A stretch of 64,000 bases of DNA from CBDFGE01 sp965247055 (lineage in GTDB: Bacteria > Chloroflexota > Dehalococcoidia > Lucifugimonadales > JAGWBF01). Shown here piece after piece: positions 42,935 to 51,600 of the stretch; the first letter of the stretch is position 1, and the number at the start of each line of letters is the position of its first letter. A program made the position numbers and the translations under genes. The stretch is from the NCBI GenBank assembly GCA_965247055.1, contig CBDFGE010000006.1:744001-808000 (forward strand), given 5' to 3'. Under the pieces are notes generated by a model that was not told the DNA's origin, made no database searches, and saw nothing but the letters and a program-made list of their open reading frames with translations.

Positions 42935-44743
42935 ATGGCGAATCGATGGATTCGTAAGCCCAGGATCCTGTATTTTGCCCCGCTATTGGTGCTGCTGATC
43001 ATCCTCGCAGCTTGCGGTGGGGATGACGCCACGTCCACGCCCAGGGCAGCCGCCACGACGACGACGACGGGTCCGGCTGCGACGGCCACGCCAACCAGAT
43101 CTGCGCCGCCGACTTTGACCCCGCTACTGGCGGCAACGAGTACGCCCGTGGCGCAGCCCACCGCAACTCCTGAACCAAAGATAGTTACCAGCACCACGAA
43201 GCGTCTGGTCTGGGCCACGTTGCCTCTCACCGGTGAGAGCAACGTGCCCTGGAACACCCACGTTTCCGGGTGGGACAAGGGCCACATATACGAGTGGCTG
43301 ATAGGCATCGACCAGTTGAAGGGCACTGAGATGCCGGGCCTGGCCACCAGTTGGGGCGTCACGCCGGACGGGAGGAACTGGCACTTCGTCATCCGCAAGG
43401 GCATTCAGTTCCACGGGGGCTTCGGCGAGATGACGCCCGAGGACGTGAAGTGGTCCCTCGACATGGTCACCGATGCGCCCGGGGCCGAGGGCGACGAGAC
43501 CCAGGCCTACGAGGAGACCATCGACCGTATCGAGGCCGTAGGCGACACGGTTACCATCTACCAGAACATCCCCGAGGCCTTCACGATCCCCTTCTTCACA
43601 TCCGGTAGGCAGGGGACCTCGGTGATCGCAAGCAAGGCCCACTGGGACGCCGAAGGGTATGAGGGGTTCCAGAACCGCATGATCGGTACGGGCCCCTACC
43701 AGTTCGTGAGCCGGGTTGCGCCGAGCCTCCTGGTGGAGCGGGTGGACAACCACTGGAGGAAGACCCCCGAGTTCAGGGAGTTCGAGCACATCTTCACCCC
43801 CGAAGTGGCAACCCGTGAGGCGATGCTGTTCACCGGCGAGGCCGCCATCGCCACCCTGCCCACGGACCTCCTGGTCCAGGCTGAGGCCAGGGGCATGCAG
43901 ATCGCGGCGAGCCAGCTGCCGGCGAGCCAGTGGACCTGGTTCTTCGGCGGGCAGTACTACCACAGTTCCACGCCCGACGCCCTGACGGCCGGCGGGGCGT
44001 TTGCGCCGTGGGTGGGCGAGAATGACCCCAATGCCACCCTTGTGCGCCAGGCCATGAACAAGGCCGTGAACCGGGACGAGATAGTCTCGGAGGTGTATGG
44101 AGGAGACGCCACCCAGACCCGTGTCTGGGCCTACCATCAGAGCCTCCCCGGCTTCAACCCTAGGTGGGACGAGGAATGGGACGCGAAGTACGGCTACGAC
44201 GTCCAAGAGGCCAAGGACCTGCTGACCCAGGCGGGATACCCCAACGGATTCAAGGTCAAGGTGTTGCTGGTCGAGAGCCCCAGCATCCCTGAGCAGAAGG
44301 ACGTGGGCTCGATCATGGCCCGGTACTTCAGGGCCATCGGGCTGGACGTGGAGGAGGTACCCTTCGAGGGGGCGACATACGGCAAGCGGAAGAGCGGCCG
44401 GGACGTTCACGGCTTCGTGTTCCCGGTGTCTGGAAGCTACCGTGACCCCCAGATAACCATCAAGTTCTACAACGACATAAACAGCGTGTGCCACGTCTGG
44501 GAGACGGATACCATCGCCGACTGGTTCCAGGAGCTGAGAAGCGCCCTCACCCCCGCCGACCGGGACCGCATCATGATGCAGATAGGCGACGAGAAGTACG
44601 ACAAATTTGCCGAGATACCCTTCATGTGGGTGCCGGGTAAGATCGCCATAGACCCCAAGGTAATCAAGTCCTGGTTCTTCGCGGGCGGGGTCCGGCAGTT
44701 ATTCAGCCACATGGAGTACATCGAGGCCGCCGAACTAGAATAA
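42935..44743 (+). CDS. Peptide/nickel-type ABC transporter substrate-binding lipoprotein
   Basis: This 602-residue extracytoplasmic solute receptor has a lipoprotein signal with a LAAC lipobox (Cys27), then a Thr/Pro/Ala-rich linker (about 30-80) and the SBP_bac_5 domain typical of oligopeptide and dipeptide receptors (GLATSWGVTPDGRNWHFVIRK region). The ATG at 42935 has GGAGG six bases upstream, inside the terminal hairpin of the leader RNA. Two permease genes follow. The ligand is not predictable; the family also carries opines, nickel and glycosides. Confidence 0.92.
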   Translation: MANRWIRKPRILYFAPLLVLLIILAACGGDDATSTPRAAATTTTTGPAATATPTRSAPPTLTPLLAATSTPVAQPTATPEPKIVTSTTKRLVWATLPLTGESNVPWNTHVSGWDKGHIYEWLIGIDQLKGTEMPGLATSWGVTPDGRNWHFVIRKGIQFHGGFGEMTPEDVKWSLDMVTDAPGAEGDETQAYEETIDRIEAVGDTVTIYQNIPEAFTIPFFTSGRQGTSVIASKAHWDAEGYEGFQNRMIGTGPYQFVSRVAPSLLVERVDNHWRKTPEFREFEHIFTPEVATREAMLFTGEAAIATLPTDLLVQAEARGMQIAASQLPASQWTWFFGGQYYHSSTPDALTAGGAFAPWVGENDPNATLVRQAMNKAVNRDEIVSEVYGGDATQTRVWAYHQSLPGFNPRWDEEWDAKYGYDVQEAKDLLTQAGYPNGFKVKVLLVESPSIPEQKDVGSIMARYFRAIGLDVEEVPFEGATYGKRKSGRDVHGFVFPVSGSYRDPQITIKFYNDINSVCHVWETDTIADWFQELRSALTPADRDRIMMQIGDEKYDKFAEIPFMWVPGKIAIDPKVIKSWFFAGGVRQLFSHMEYIEAAELE

Positions 44744-44790
44744 AGGGCGAAAGGTGGACGCTCTTCAGCGAATAGCGTAGCAGCGAGGAG

Positions 44791-44829
44791 ACCAGGGGCC
44801 TGAAGCCAGAGCGGCGGACGGCCCCTGGT
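44791..44829 (+). terminator. Intercistronic hairpin between receptor and permease genes
   Basis: A perfect 10-bp stem (ACCAGGGGCC with GGCCCCTGGT) with a 19-base loop is followed by TCTTATAT. It may be a partial terminator or an mRNA-stabilising hairpin that lets the receptor be made in excess over the permeases. Confidence 0.6.
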
Positions 44830-44856
44830 TCTTATATCGGGCGAGAGCAGAGTCTT

Positions 44857-45804
44857 ATGCAGAGATATCTAATAATCAGGACCAGCCACGCGCTGCTGGC
44901 GCTTTTCGTCGTCACTGTGGTAGTGTTTGGGCTGATCCGGGCCAGCGGAAACCCCGTGGATACGCTGGCGGTCGCCGGGCAGGACTGCAACGCGGAGTGC
45001 AAGGCGTCCTTCGAGCGGTTCTGGGGGATTGACAGGCCCCTCCATGTGCAGTACTTCTCCTACATGGGCAACATCTTCAAGGGTGAGTTTGGCCTCTCCA
45101 TGAAGTACAAGTCGAGAGATACCAAGAGCCTCATAGCAGAGAGGCTCCCCAACAGCATCAAACTGGCCAGCTTCGCCATGTTCTTGAGCCTGCTAGTGTC
45201 CGTGCCTCTGGGAGTGTTCTCGGCCGTCAAACGAGATACGCCAATGGATTTCTTCGGCAAGTCCGTAGCCCTCTTGGGCCAGTCCCTACCCTCCTTCTGG
45301 CTGGGGCTCATGATGATCTGGATCTTTGCTGTCAAGCTGGGGTGGTTTCCCACGTCGGGGACGGGGGGAGACGAGGGGGCGTTTACCCAGCTAAAACACA
45401 TGATCCTCCCGGCCGTAACCATGGGGTGGTTCCAGGTGGCGGCCATCCTTCGACTGGTGCGGTCGTCGATGCTGGAGGTCCTGGACAGCGAGTACGTGAA
45501 GCTGGCCCGGATCAAGGGAATACCCGAGTGGAAGGTGGTCTGGAAGCACTGCCTGCGGAACGCCTTCATCGCCCCCCTCACCTATTTCGCCATCATCGGC
45601 GTGTCGGTGCTAACGGGGGCGCTGATCACCGAGACGGTGTTCAACTGGCCCGGTGTGGGGCAACTGGCGCTGGAGGTTGTCCGGGCACGTGACTACGCCC
45701 CGGTCCAGACGCTAATCCTCATGTTTGCGGCCATTTACATCGCGTCCTCATTCGTGGTGGACATCCTTTACGCTTATCTGGACCCCCGGATCCGGTACGC
45801 GTAA
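44857..45804 (+). CDS. ABC transporter permease, DppB/OppB type
   Basis: This 315-residue inner-membrane permease has six predicted helices. The N-terminal family signature is YLIIRTSHALLALFVVTVVVFGLIR. The cytoplasmic EAA-like loop that contacts the ATPase is EYVKLARIKGIPEWKVVWKH with the conserved Gly. The C-terminus (ALITETVFNWPGVGQLA) is typical of DppB. It works with the receptor before it and the DppC-type permease after it. Confidence 0.93.
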   Translation: MQRYLIIRTSHALLALFVVTVVVFGLIRASGNPVDTLAVAGQDCNAECKASFERFWGIDRPLHVQYFSYMGNIFKGEFGLSMKYKSRDTKSLIAERLPNSIKLASFAMFLSLLVSVPLGVFSAVKRDTPMDFFGKSVALLGQSLPSFWLGLMMIWIFAVKLGWFPTSGTGGDEGAFTQLKHMILPAVTMGWFQVAAILRLVRSSMLEVLDSEYVKLARIKGIPEWKVVWKHCLRNAFIAPLTYFAIIGVSVLTGALITETVFNWPGVGQLALEVVRARDYAPVQTLILMFAAIYIASSFVVDILYAYLDPRIRYA

Positions 45805-45875
45805 GCTCGCCCGGAGAAGGGATTGAATCATGTGGCATGGCACCCTGAATAGAGTTTGGGTAAGGTAACGAGCAG

Positions 45876-46760
45876 ATGGCTGCGATAGCGATACCACGGG
45901 GCGTTCCAAGGGCGCTGAGGGCGGTAGGCTTGGTGCGCCGGTATCCCATTCTGCCCCTGTTCATGCTGCTCGTGGTGCTGGTGGTGCCCGGCATTTTCGC
46001 GGGTCAGATCGCCCCTCACCACTTCAATGATGGCGCCCTCACGGAACGCCTGGAACCGCCCGCATGGGAGGAGGGGGGTAGCTGGGACCACATTTTCGGC
46101 ACAGACAAGCTGGGGCGGGACGTCTTCAGCCGGATACTCTACGGCGCCCGCATTTCGCTGATCGTGGCGATCGTGTCCATACTGACCGGCGCCATAATAG
46201 GGGTTACCCTGGGGCTCATCTCAGGGTATTTCGGGGGAGGCTGGGACCACCTCATCATGCGTTTTGTGGATATCAAGCTGTCTCTCCCCTCCATCTTGCT
46301 GGCCCTGGTACTGGCGTCGGTGATGAAACCAGGGTTTCACACCGTGATCATCATTATATCCCTCGTGCTCTGGGCCCGGTACGCGCGGATGGTCCGGGGC
46401 GAGACACTGAGGGTCAGGGGGCTGGACTTCGTCGCGCGGGCGAGGGTGGCTGGGGCCTCGAGCACACGAATCCTCGTGCGGCATATATTCCCCAACGTGG
46501 TGAACAGCGTTATCGTCCTGGCGACACTGGAGGTGGGCCAGGTCATCATCTTCGAGGCGTCCCTCAGCTTCCTGGGAGTGGGGATACCACCTCCCAATCC
46601 GGCCTGGGGCCTGATGGTCGCCGATGGCCGGAGTCTGATCTTCCACGCCTGGTGGGTGGCCTTCTTCCCCGGGCTGGCGATACTGCTGGTGGTGATGTCC
46701 ATGAACCTGTTCGGGGACTGGCTGCGGGACAAGCTGGACCCCAGGCTGCGCAACATCTAG
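45876..46760 (+). CDS. ABC transporter permease, DppC/OppC type
   Basis: This 294-residue partner permease has an N-terminal helix, an extracytoplasmic segment with HIFGTDKLGRDVFSR typical of the DppC/OppC family, five further helices and the EAA-like loop (GLDFVARARVAGASSTRILVRH region). It lies 71 bases after the DppB-type gene. No DppD/DppF ATPase gene follows in the window, so the energy subunits must come from elsewhere. Confidence 0.93.
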   Translation: MAAIAIPRGVPRALRAVGLVRRYPILPLFMLLVVLVVPGIFAGQIAPHHFNDGALTERLEPPAWEEGGSWDHIFGTDKLGRDVFSRILYGARISLIVAIVSILTGAIIGVTLGLISGYFGGGWDHLIMRFVDIKLSLPSILLALVLASVMKPGFHTVIIIISLVLWARYARMVRGETLRVRGLDFVARARVAGASSTRILVRHIFPNVVNSVIVLATLEVGQVIIFEASLSFLGVGIPPPNPAWGLMVADGRSLIFHAWWVAFFPGLAILLVVMSMNLFGDWLRDKLDPRLRNI

Positions 46761-47038
46761 GGAGCAGCCTGGCCACCCACCGGAGCCAGCACGCGTTCCG
46801 CCGCCATACCACCGCAGCGCCTACCGCCCTCCACATCGTCTGCCTGAGGACATCTCCGGCCTCGGCGGCTGCCTTCGCCGATGTCGACGGCGATAGCTAC
46901 CGTACCAGTGACCCGGCCAGTTCCCCATCGGTCTTCGTCCGCCTTCATCGCCCCCCTCATGGCGTTTATCAGGTATCATGGACCAGGATATCCGCCGAGT
47001 ACAGCGAAGGGTCAGGCTGACAGCCAAGATACGGACGC

Positions 47039-48499
47039 ATGACTGAGTCCCAGAAGGCGGCCCGGAGGTACCGGTGGCTGGTTGTTGCGTGCGCGGGGCT
47101 GGGGGTCGCCCTGGTAGCCATGGACATCTCCGTGAACGTGAGCCTCCCCACAATCACGCGCGACTTCAATACGGACATACAGACCATCCAGTGGATAATC
47201 GTCGCCCACCAGGCTACCCGGGCCGCCTTGGCCGTGGGCGCCGGTAGCTTCGGCGACCTCTTCGGTCTGAGGCGGGTCTACATTGGGGGAGTCGTCTGCT
47301 ACACTGTCGGGGTAATCCTTATTGCCCTCTCACCCAGTCTGGCTCCGATATTCGGCTTGAGGGTCCTCCAGGGGGTGGGAGCAGGGAGCCTCTTCGCGGT
47401 GGCACCGGCCATAGCGGCGCGGGCTTTTCAGTCGGGAGAGCACGGCACGGCACTAGGAGTGGTCACCGCGGGCTTCGCCCTCGGTACTATGGCGGGGACT
47501 CTGGGCGCGGGATATCTGGTCGGGGTCTTCGGTTGGGAGGCCGCGTTCCTGAGTAGGGTCCCCTTCTGCGTGGTGGCTATCCTACTAGGCTGGCTAGTAC
47601 TGAAGGGGGACGGTGCCGCGCCGGAGTCACGCTACGTAGACGTCCCGGGCGCCGCGTCCCTTGCGGCGGGGATGGTGGCCCTGATCCTGGCCCTCCACAT
47701 GGGAGGACGATTGGGATGGGGATCGCCTCTGGTCATCGGATGTCTGGTAGCGACGCCCCACCTACTCGCGCTATTCGTATACATCGAGATGCACGCCAGG
47801 AGGCCGGTGCTGGACCTGGGCCTTCTGCGTCTGTCGGCCTTCATGGCGGCCTGCTCCAGCACCCTGTTCGTCCATCTGGGCGCCTTCGTGATCTGGTACG
47901 TCTTCCCCTTCTACGTAGCCGAGGCCCTGGGCCGTGGCCCCCTGTTCCTCGGCTTCATGTTGGGGGCCATGGCCGCGGCCATGGCCCTGGTGGGTCCGGT
48001 GGCCGGCTGGGCATCCGACCGGGTACACCCCAAATACGTGGCCCTGGCGGGCATCGCCGCCGTATCCCTGGGGCTGCTGTGGATGAGCCGGCTGGACGCA
48101 TCCTCCTCAACCTTAGAGATAGCATTACGAATAGCGATCGTGGGACTCGGCCTGGGGCTGTTCCAGTCGGCGGCATACACACTGGCCCTGCAGGCGCTTC
48201 CCTCGGGCCTGTTCGGGACCGGGAGCGGCAGCCTATCCCTGGCCCAGTCTACAGGCTCGGTGGTCTCGGTGGCCATCAGTGGCCTCATCTTCGCCCTACG
48301 CATGGACCAGCACTCGGTGGGATCTACGGCCGACCTGCTGACTCCCGGAGGGGCGGGCATCGGGGCCGTGGTTCCGGCGTTTCAGGGAGTGTTCCTCATC
48401 GCCTCGGCGGTTGCCTCCATCGGGATGGCGGCGCTGATGGTACCCATTGTAGCGGCTGAAGCTGCCTTGTCACGCCGCCGGAAGAGCTCCGGGCCCTAG
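47039..48499 (+). CDS. MFS transporter, DHA2-like drug:proton antiporter family
   Basis: This 486-residue polytopic protein has about 14 hydrophobic segments, as in the DHA2 group. The N-terminal half shows MDISVNVSLPTITRDF (motif D-like) and GSFGDLFGLRRVYIGG, the MFS motif A loop between helices 2 and 3. RVLQGVGAGSLFAVAP is the usual fourth-helix motif. Such proteins export drugs or metabolites using the proton gradient; the cargo is unknown. The 278 bases upstream (46761-47038) hold no other feature I can support. Confidence 0.88.
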   Translation: MTESQKAARRYRWLVVACAGLGVALVAMDISVNVSLPTITRDFNTDIQTIQWIIVAHQATRAALAVGAGSFGDLFGLRRVYIGGVVCYTVGVILIALSPSLAPIFGLRVLQGVGAGSLFAVAPAIAARAFQSGEHGTALGVVTAGFALGTMAGTLGAGYLVGVFGWEAAFLSRVPFCVVAILLGWLVLKGDGAAPESRYVDVPGAASLAAGMVALILALHMGGRLGWGSPLVIGCLVATPHLLALFVYIEMHARRPVLDLGLLRLSAFMAACSSTLFVHLGAFVIWYVFPFYVAEALGRGPLFLGFMLGAMAAAMALVGPVAGWASDRVHPKYVALAGIAAVSLGLLWMSRLDASSSTLEIALRIAIVGLGLGLFQSAAYTLALQALPSGLFGTGSGSLSLAQSTGSVVSVAISGLIFALRMDQHSVGSTADLLTPGGAGIGAVVPAFQGVFLIASAVASIGMAALMVPIVAAEAALSRRRKSSGP

Positions 48500-48519
48500 C
48501 TGGGTCCTAGCCGCCTTCC

Positions 48520-48548
48520 TTGCTCCCCCTGGCGGTTGATGCTATACT
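48520..48548 (+). promoter_or_regulatory. Candidate promoter of the 48.6-kb amidohydrolase gene
   Basis: TTGCTC (48520-48525), a 17-base spacer and TATACT (48543-48548). It lies inside the longest open frame, so translation must start downstream at the ATG at 48577. Confidence 0.5.
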
Positions 48549-48576
48549 GCCTCATACTTGGCCGGAGGAGGCGGAG

Positions 48577-49800
48577 ATGTATGACCTGCTACTGAAGGGA
48601 GGGACCGTGGTGGACCCCTCCCAGGGGTTGCACCAGGAGCTGGACGTCGCCATCACCGGGGACCTGATCAGCCGCCTCGCGCCCTCCATCAACGCGGCGG
48701 AGTCGGCAAGAGTGGTCGACGTGCGGGGTAAGCTCGTAACGCCAGGGCTGATCGACCTCCACACCCATCTCTACTACGTAGGAGGCAACCCCAACCATCC
48801 AGACAATGCGGGGGTGCTGGCCGGGGTGACGACGGTAGCGGACGCCGGCGGCCCGGGTCCGGGCAACTTCCGGGAATTCCAGGATGTGATCCTATCTCAA
48901 GCCCAGACCACGGTCTACTCCTTCCTCAGCATCTTCGGCGACCGGAGGGCCGCGTCCATGACCGATGAGTCGGAGTTCGACGTGGCGGGCGTTATACGGA
49001 CCGCCCGGGACAACCCGGACCTGGTCAAGGGCGTCAAGGTCCTGGTAACGCCCAGGACGGTGCAGGCCTTCGGGCTGAAGCACGTGGAAGCGGCCAAGGC
49101 GGCGGTACGGGAGGCGGGCATCCGCATCATGATGCACATCGGGGATGTGGGCCCCAGCGACCAGACTCCCACACCACCGGAGACCGTGGCCCGGGCCCTT
49201 TCGATGCTGGACCCCGGAGACATCGTCACCCACATCTTCACACCCCTCACCGGCGCCGCCTTGGACCGGGACGGTAGGTTGCTGCCCGAGCTCAAGGAGG
49301 CGCAAGAGCGGGGCGTGGTGATGGATACGTCATACGGCGACTTCAACTTTGGCTGGGAGCGGGCCGAGGCGGTCCTGTCCCAGGGGCTCACCCCCGATAC
49401 CATCGCGACCGACATCGAGGTCCAGCCCGGCGCCGGGTTCCGCAGCCTCGAGGCGCGGGGGCTCCTGGAGTACGCCAGCTTCTTTCTGGAGCTGGGATTC
49501 TCCCTCGATGAAGTGGTCCGGATGAGCACGGTCAACCCGGCCCGCGCCCTGGGTATAGAGGACAGCGCGGGCAGCCTTGCCGAGGGGCGGGATGCCGATG
49601 TCTCGGTGGTGGAGCCGCTGGCAGGGCAATGGCTGCTTAACGACGCCACTGGTGTGAGCCGCACCGGCTCTGTGGCGCTGGTACCGGCCTTTACCGTCAA
49701 GGGGGGCCGTATCATAGAGCCAGGCAAGGCGCCTTACTCATGGGGATGGGCCCCGGCCCCGGCGGTCGAGTCGGGAGCCGAAGTACGCCCCGCCGACTAG
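48577..49800 (+). CDS. Amidohydrolase / deacetylase-like protein (dihydroorotase-related)
   Basis: This 407-residue cyclic amidohydrolase-fold protein has a composite beta domain (LLLKGGTVVDPSQGLHQELDVAI), the metal pair in LIDLHTHLY, a mid-barrel metal Lys candidate in VKGVKVLV, His ligands in MMHIGD and VTHIFTP, and the late Asp in ATDIEVQ. The order fits the deacetylase/dihydroorotase-like branch (EF_0837 type). The start at 48577 (MYDLLLKGG) sits behind GGAGGAGG. It is followed 59 bases later by a D-aminoacylase-like gene, so the two may act on related N-acyl compounds. Confidence 0.85.
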   Translation: MYDLLLKGGTVVDPSQGLHQELDVAITGDLISRLAPSINAAESARVVDVRGKLVTPGLIDLHTHLYYVGGNPNHPDNAGVLAGVTTVADAGGPGPGNFREFQDVILSQAQTTVYSFLSIFGDRRAASMTDESEFDVAGVIRTARDNPDLVKGVKVLVTPRTVQAFGLKHVEAAKAAVREAGIRIMMHIGDVGPSDQTPTPPETVARALSMLDPGDIVTHIFTPLTGAALDRDGRLLPELKEAQERGVVMDTSYGDFNFGWERAEAVLSQGLTPDTIATDIEVQPGAGFRSLEARGLLEYASFFLELGFSLDEVVRMSTVNPARALGIEDSAGSLAEGRDADVSVVEPLAGQWLLNDATGVSRTGSVALVPAFTVKGGRIIEPGKAPYSWGWAPAPAVESGAEVRPAD

Positions 49801-49859
49801 CAGGCCACACCTTCCAGGTGGTTGAAGGTCCCACGCAGCACGGGAGGGGAGGTTATGTG

Positions 49860-51551
49860 ATGGCCGAGTACGACCTGGTCATTCGCGGCGGCACCATCGT
49901 AGATGGTATCGGTACTCCCAGGTACCGGGCGGACCTGGCCATAACGGGCGGGCGTGTAGCGAAGATCAGCGGCAGGATCCCGGCGGGGGGAGCCAGGGAG
50001 ATCGACGCCGGCGGCTGCATCGTGGCACCAGGGGCCATCGACCTTCACACCCACTACGACGCCCAAGTTCAGTGGGACCCATACTGCTCGTTGTCGGGCT
50101 GGTTCGGGGTGACCTCCCTCACCATAGGCGAGTGCGGCTTCGGCTTCGCGCCCACCCGGCCCGAGGACCGGGACCTGAACATGCGGATGATGAACCGCAT
50201 CGAGGCCATCCCCCTGGAGTCCATGCGCCTGGGCATACGCTGGGACTGGGAGACCTTTCCCCAGTACCTGGACAGCCTGGAACGCCAGGGGCTGGGCGTG
50301 AACGTAGGGGCCCTTTTCCCCTTCTCCCCCATGCGCGGCTACGTGCTGGGCATGATGGCCGCCCGGGAGAGGACCTCGGTGAGCGAGGCGGAGCTGGGGC
50401 GCATGAAGCAGCTCCTGTACGAGGCCATGCAGGCGGGGGCCTTCGGCTTCTCCTTCGACAAGAACATGGAGGACCGTCCCGAAGATGGCGGCATGCTGCC
50501 CAGCGTCGTCGCCTCCGATGAGGAGTTCCTGGCCCTGGCGGAGGTGCTGGGCCAGTTCGGCGTAGGCCACATGGGCCTAACACTCGGTCCCGGCTTCACC
50601 GCCCAAGAGCGCCGGGCCGTCCGCTCGCTGGTGTCCAGCATGATGAGGTCCAGTGGGCGGCCCTTCCACCTGCTGGACACCTCCGGGGAGTACCCGGAGT
50701 GGGAACAGGCATGCCGCGCGGAGGGGCTGCCGCTGCTGATCCAACGTCTGTGCCATCTGGCCGGTCAGCAATACAGGCTGTCCGAGTACAACATGTACGA
50801 CTACATGCCCAGCTGGGTCCAGCCCCTGGTCGGTACACCTCAGGAGCGGGCCGCCAAGCTGCGGGACCCCGAGGTCCGGGCAGCCATGAAGCGGGACGTG
50901 GAGGAATGGCCCACACGCAAGACGGACTGGAGCATAGTGCGGGTGCTGGAGGTGGTCCATCCGCGGAACGAGCGGTTCGAGGGCATGGCCATCAACGAGG
51001 TAGCCGAGGCGATGAGGCGCCATCCCGTGGACGCCCTTCTGGACCTGGCCCTGGACGAGGGGCTGGAGACGGAGTTCGTGATACCTTCCGGCACAAGCCC
51101 CGAGGCCCTGGACTCCCTGGCCCAAGCGCTCCTGGACCCCTGCGCCCATCCGTGCGGCTCCGACGGCGGCGCCCATACCAGGTTCGCCACCGGGGCGACC
51201 TGGCCCGTGTGGTGGCTGGCGTTCTGGACCCGGGATAGGGAGATCATGAGCCTCGAGCAGGCACACCACAAGATGAGCGCCCTGCCGGCCTGGTTCACCG
51301 ATTTCAAGGAAAGGGGCACCCTTCGGGTAGGCAACTGGGCGGACATTATGGTGTACAACCTGGAGGAGCTGGGCTTCGTTTACGACAGGCCTGTTTTCGC
51401 CAACGACTTTCCCGGTGGCGAGCGCCGCCTAGTCCAGAAGCCCAAAGGACTCCGCTATACGATAGTAAACGGCACGGTTACCTTCGAGGAAAACGTCTGC
51501 ACCGGGGCTCTTCCGGGCAGGCTCCTACGCAGCTACGACATGGTTGGCTGA
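49860..51551 (+). CDS. N-acyl-D-amino-acid deacylase family amidohydrolase
   Basis: This 563-residue D-aminoacylase-like protein is zinc-dependent and would remove acyl groups from D-amino acids or related amides. The N-terminus (YDLVIRGGTIVDGIGTPRYR) and metal site (AIDLHTHYDAQ) are typical, followed by ECGFGFAP with the bridging Cys-like position, and SDGGAHTRFATG near the C-terminus. The ATG at 49860 follows GGGAGGGGAGG. It sits between another amidohydrolase and a molybdenum hydroxylase subunit, all on the same strand. Confidence 0.88.
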   Translation: MAEYDLVIRGGTIVDGIGTPRYRADLAITGGRVAKISGRIPAGGAREIDAGGCIVAPGAIDLHTHYDAQVQWDPYCSLSGWFGVTSLTIGECGFGFAPTRPEDRDLNMRMMNRIEAIPLESMRLGIRWDWETFPQYLDSLERQGLGVNVGALFPFSPMRGYVLGMMAARERTSVSEAELGRMKQLLYEAMQAGAFGFSFDKNMEDRPEDGGMLPSVVASDEEFLALAEVLGQFGVGHMGLTLGPGFTAQERRAVRSLVSSMMRSSGRPFHLLDTSGEYPEWEQACRAEGLPLLIQRLCHLAGQQYRLSEYNMYDYMPSWVQPLVGTPQERAAKLRDPEVRAAMKRDVEEWPTRKTDWSIVRVLEVVHPRNERFEGMAINEVAEAMRRHPVDALLDLALDEGLETEFVIPSGTSPEALDSLAQALLDPCAHPCGSDGGAHTRFATGATWPVWWLAFWTRDREIMSLEQAHHKMSALPAWFTDFKERGTLRVGNWADIMVYNLEELGFVYDRPVFANDFPGGERRLVQKPKGLRYTIVNGTVTFEENVCTGALPGRLLRSYDMVG

Positions 51552-51600
51552 CCTGGCCGCCAGAACTCCGACTTGGCACCTACAGGGAGGTGAAAGACCC

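Noticed and set aside
43124..44494. 456-codon minus-strand open frame opposite the receptor gene
   Set aside because: Antisense shadow rich in Gly, Val, His and Arg, without motifs.
48520..48576. TTG start at 48520 for the amidohydrolase
   Set aside because: The TTG is the -35 element of a promoter with TATACT 17 bases on; the ATG at 48577 has a strong ribosome site.
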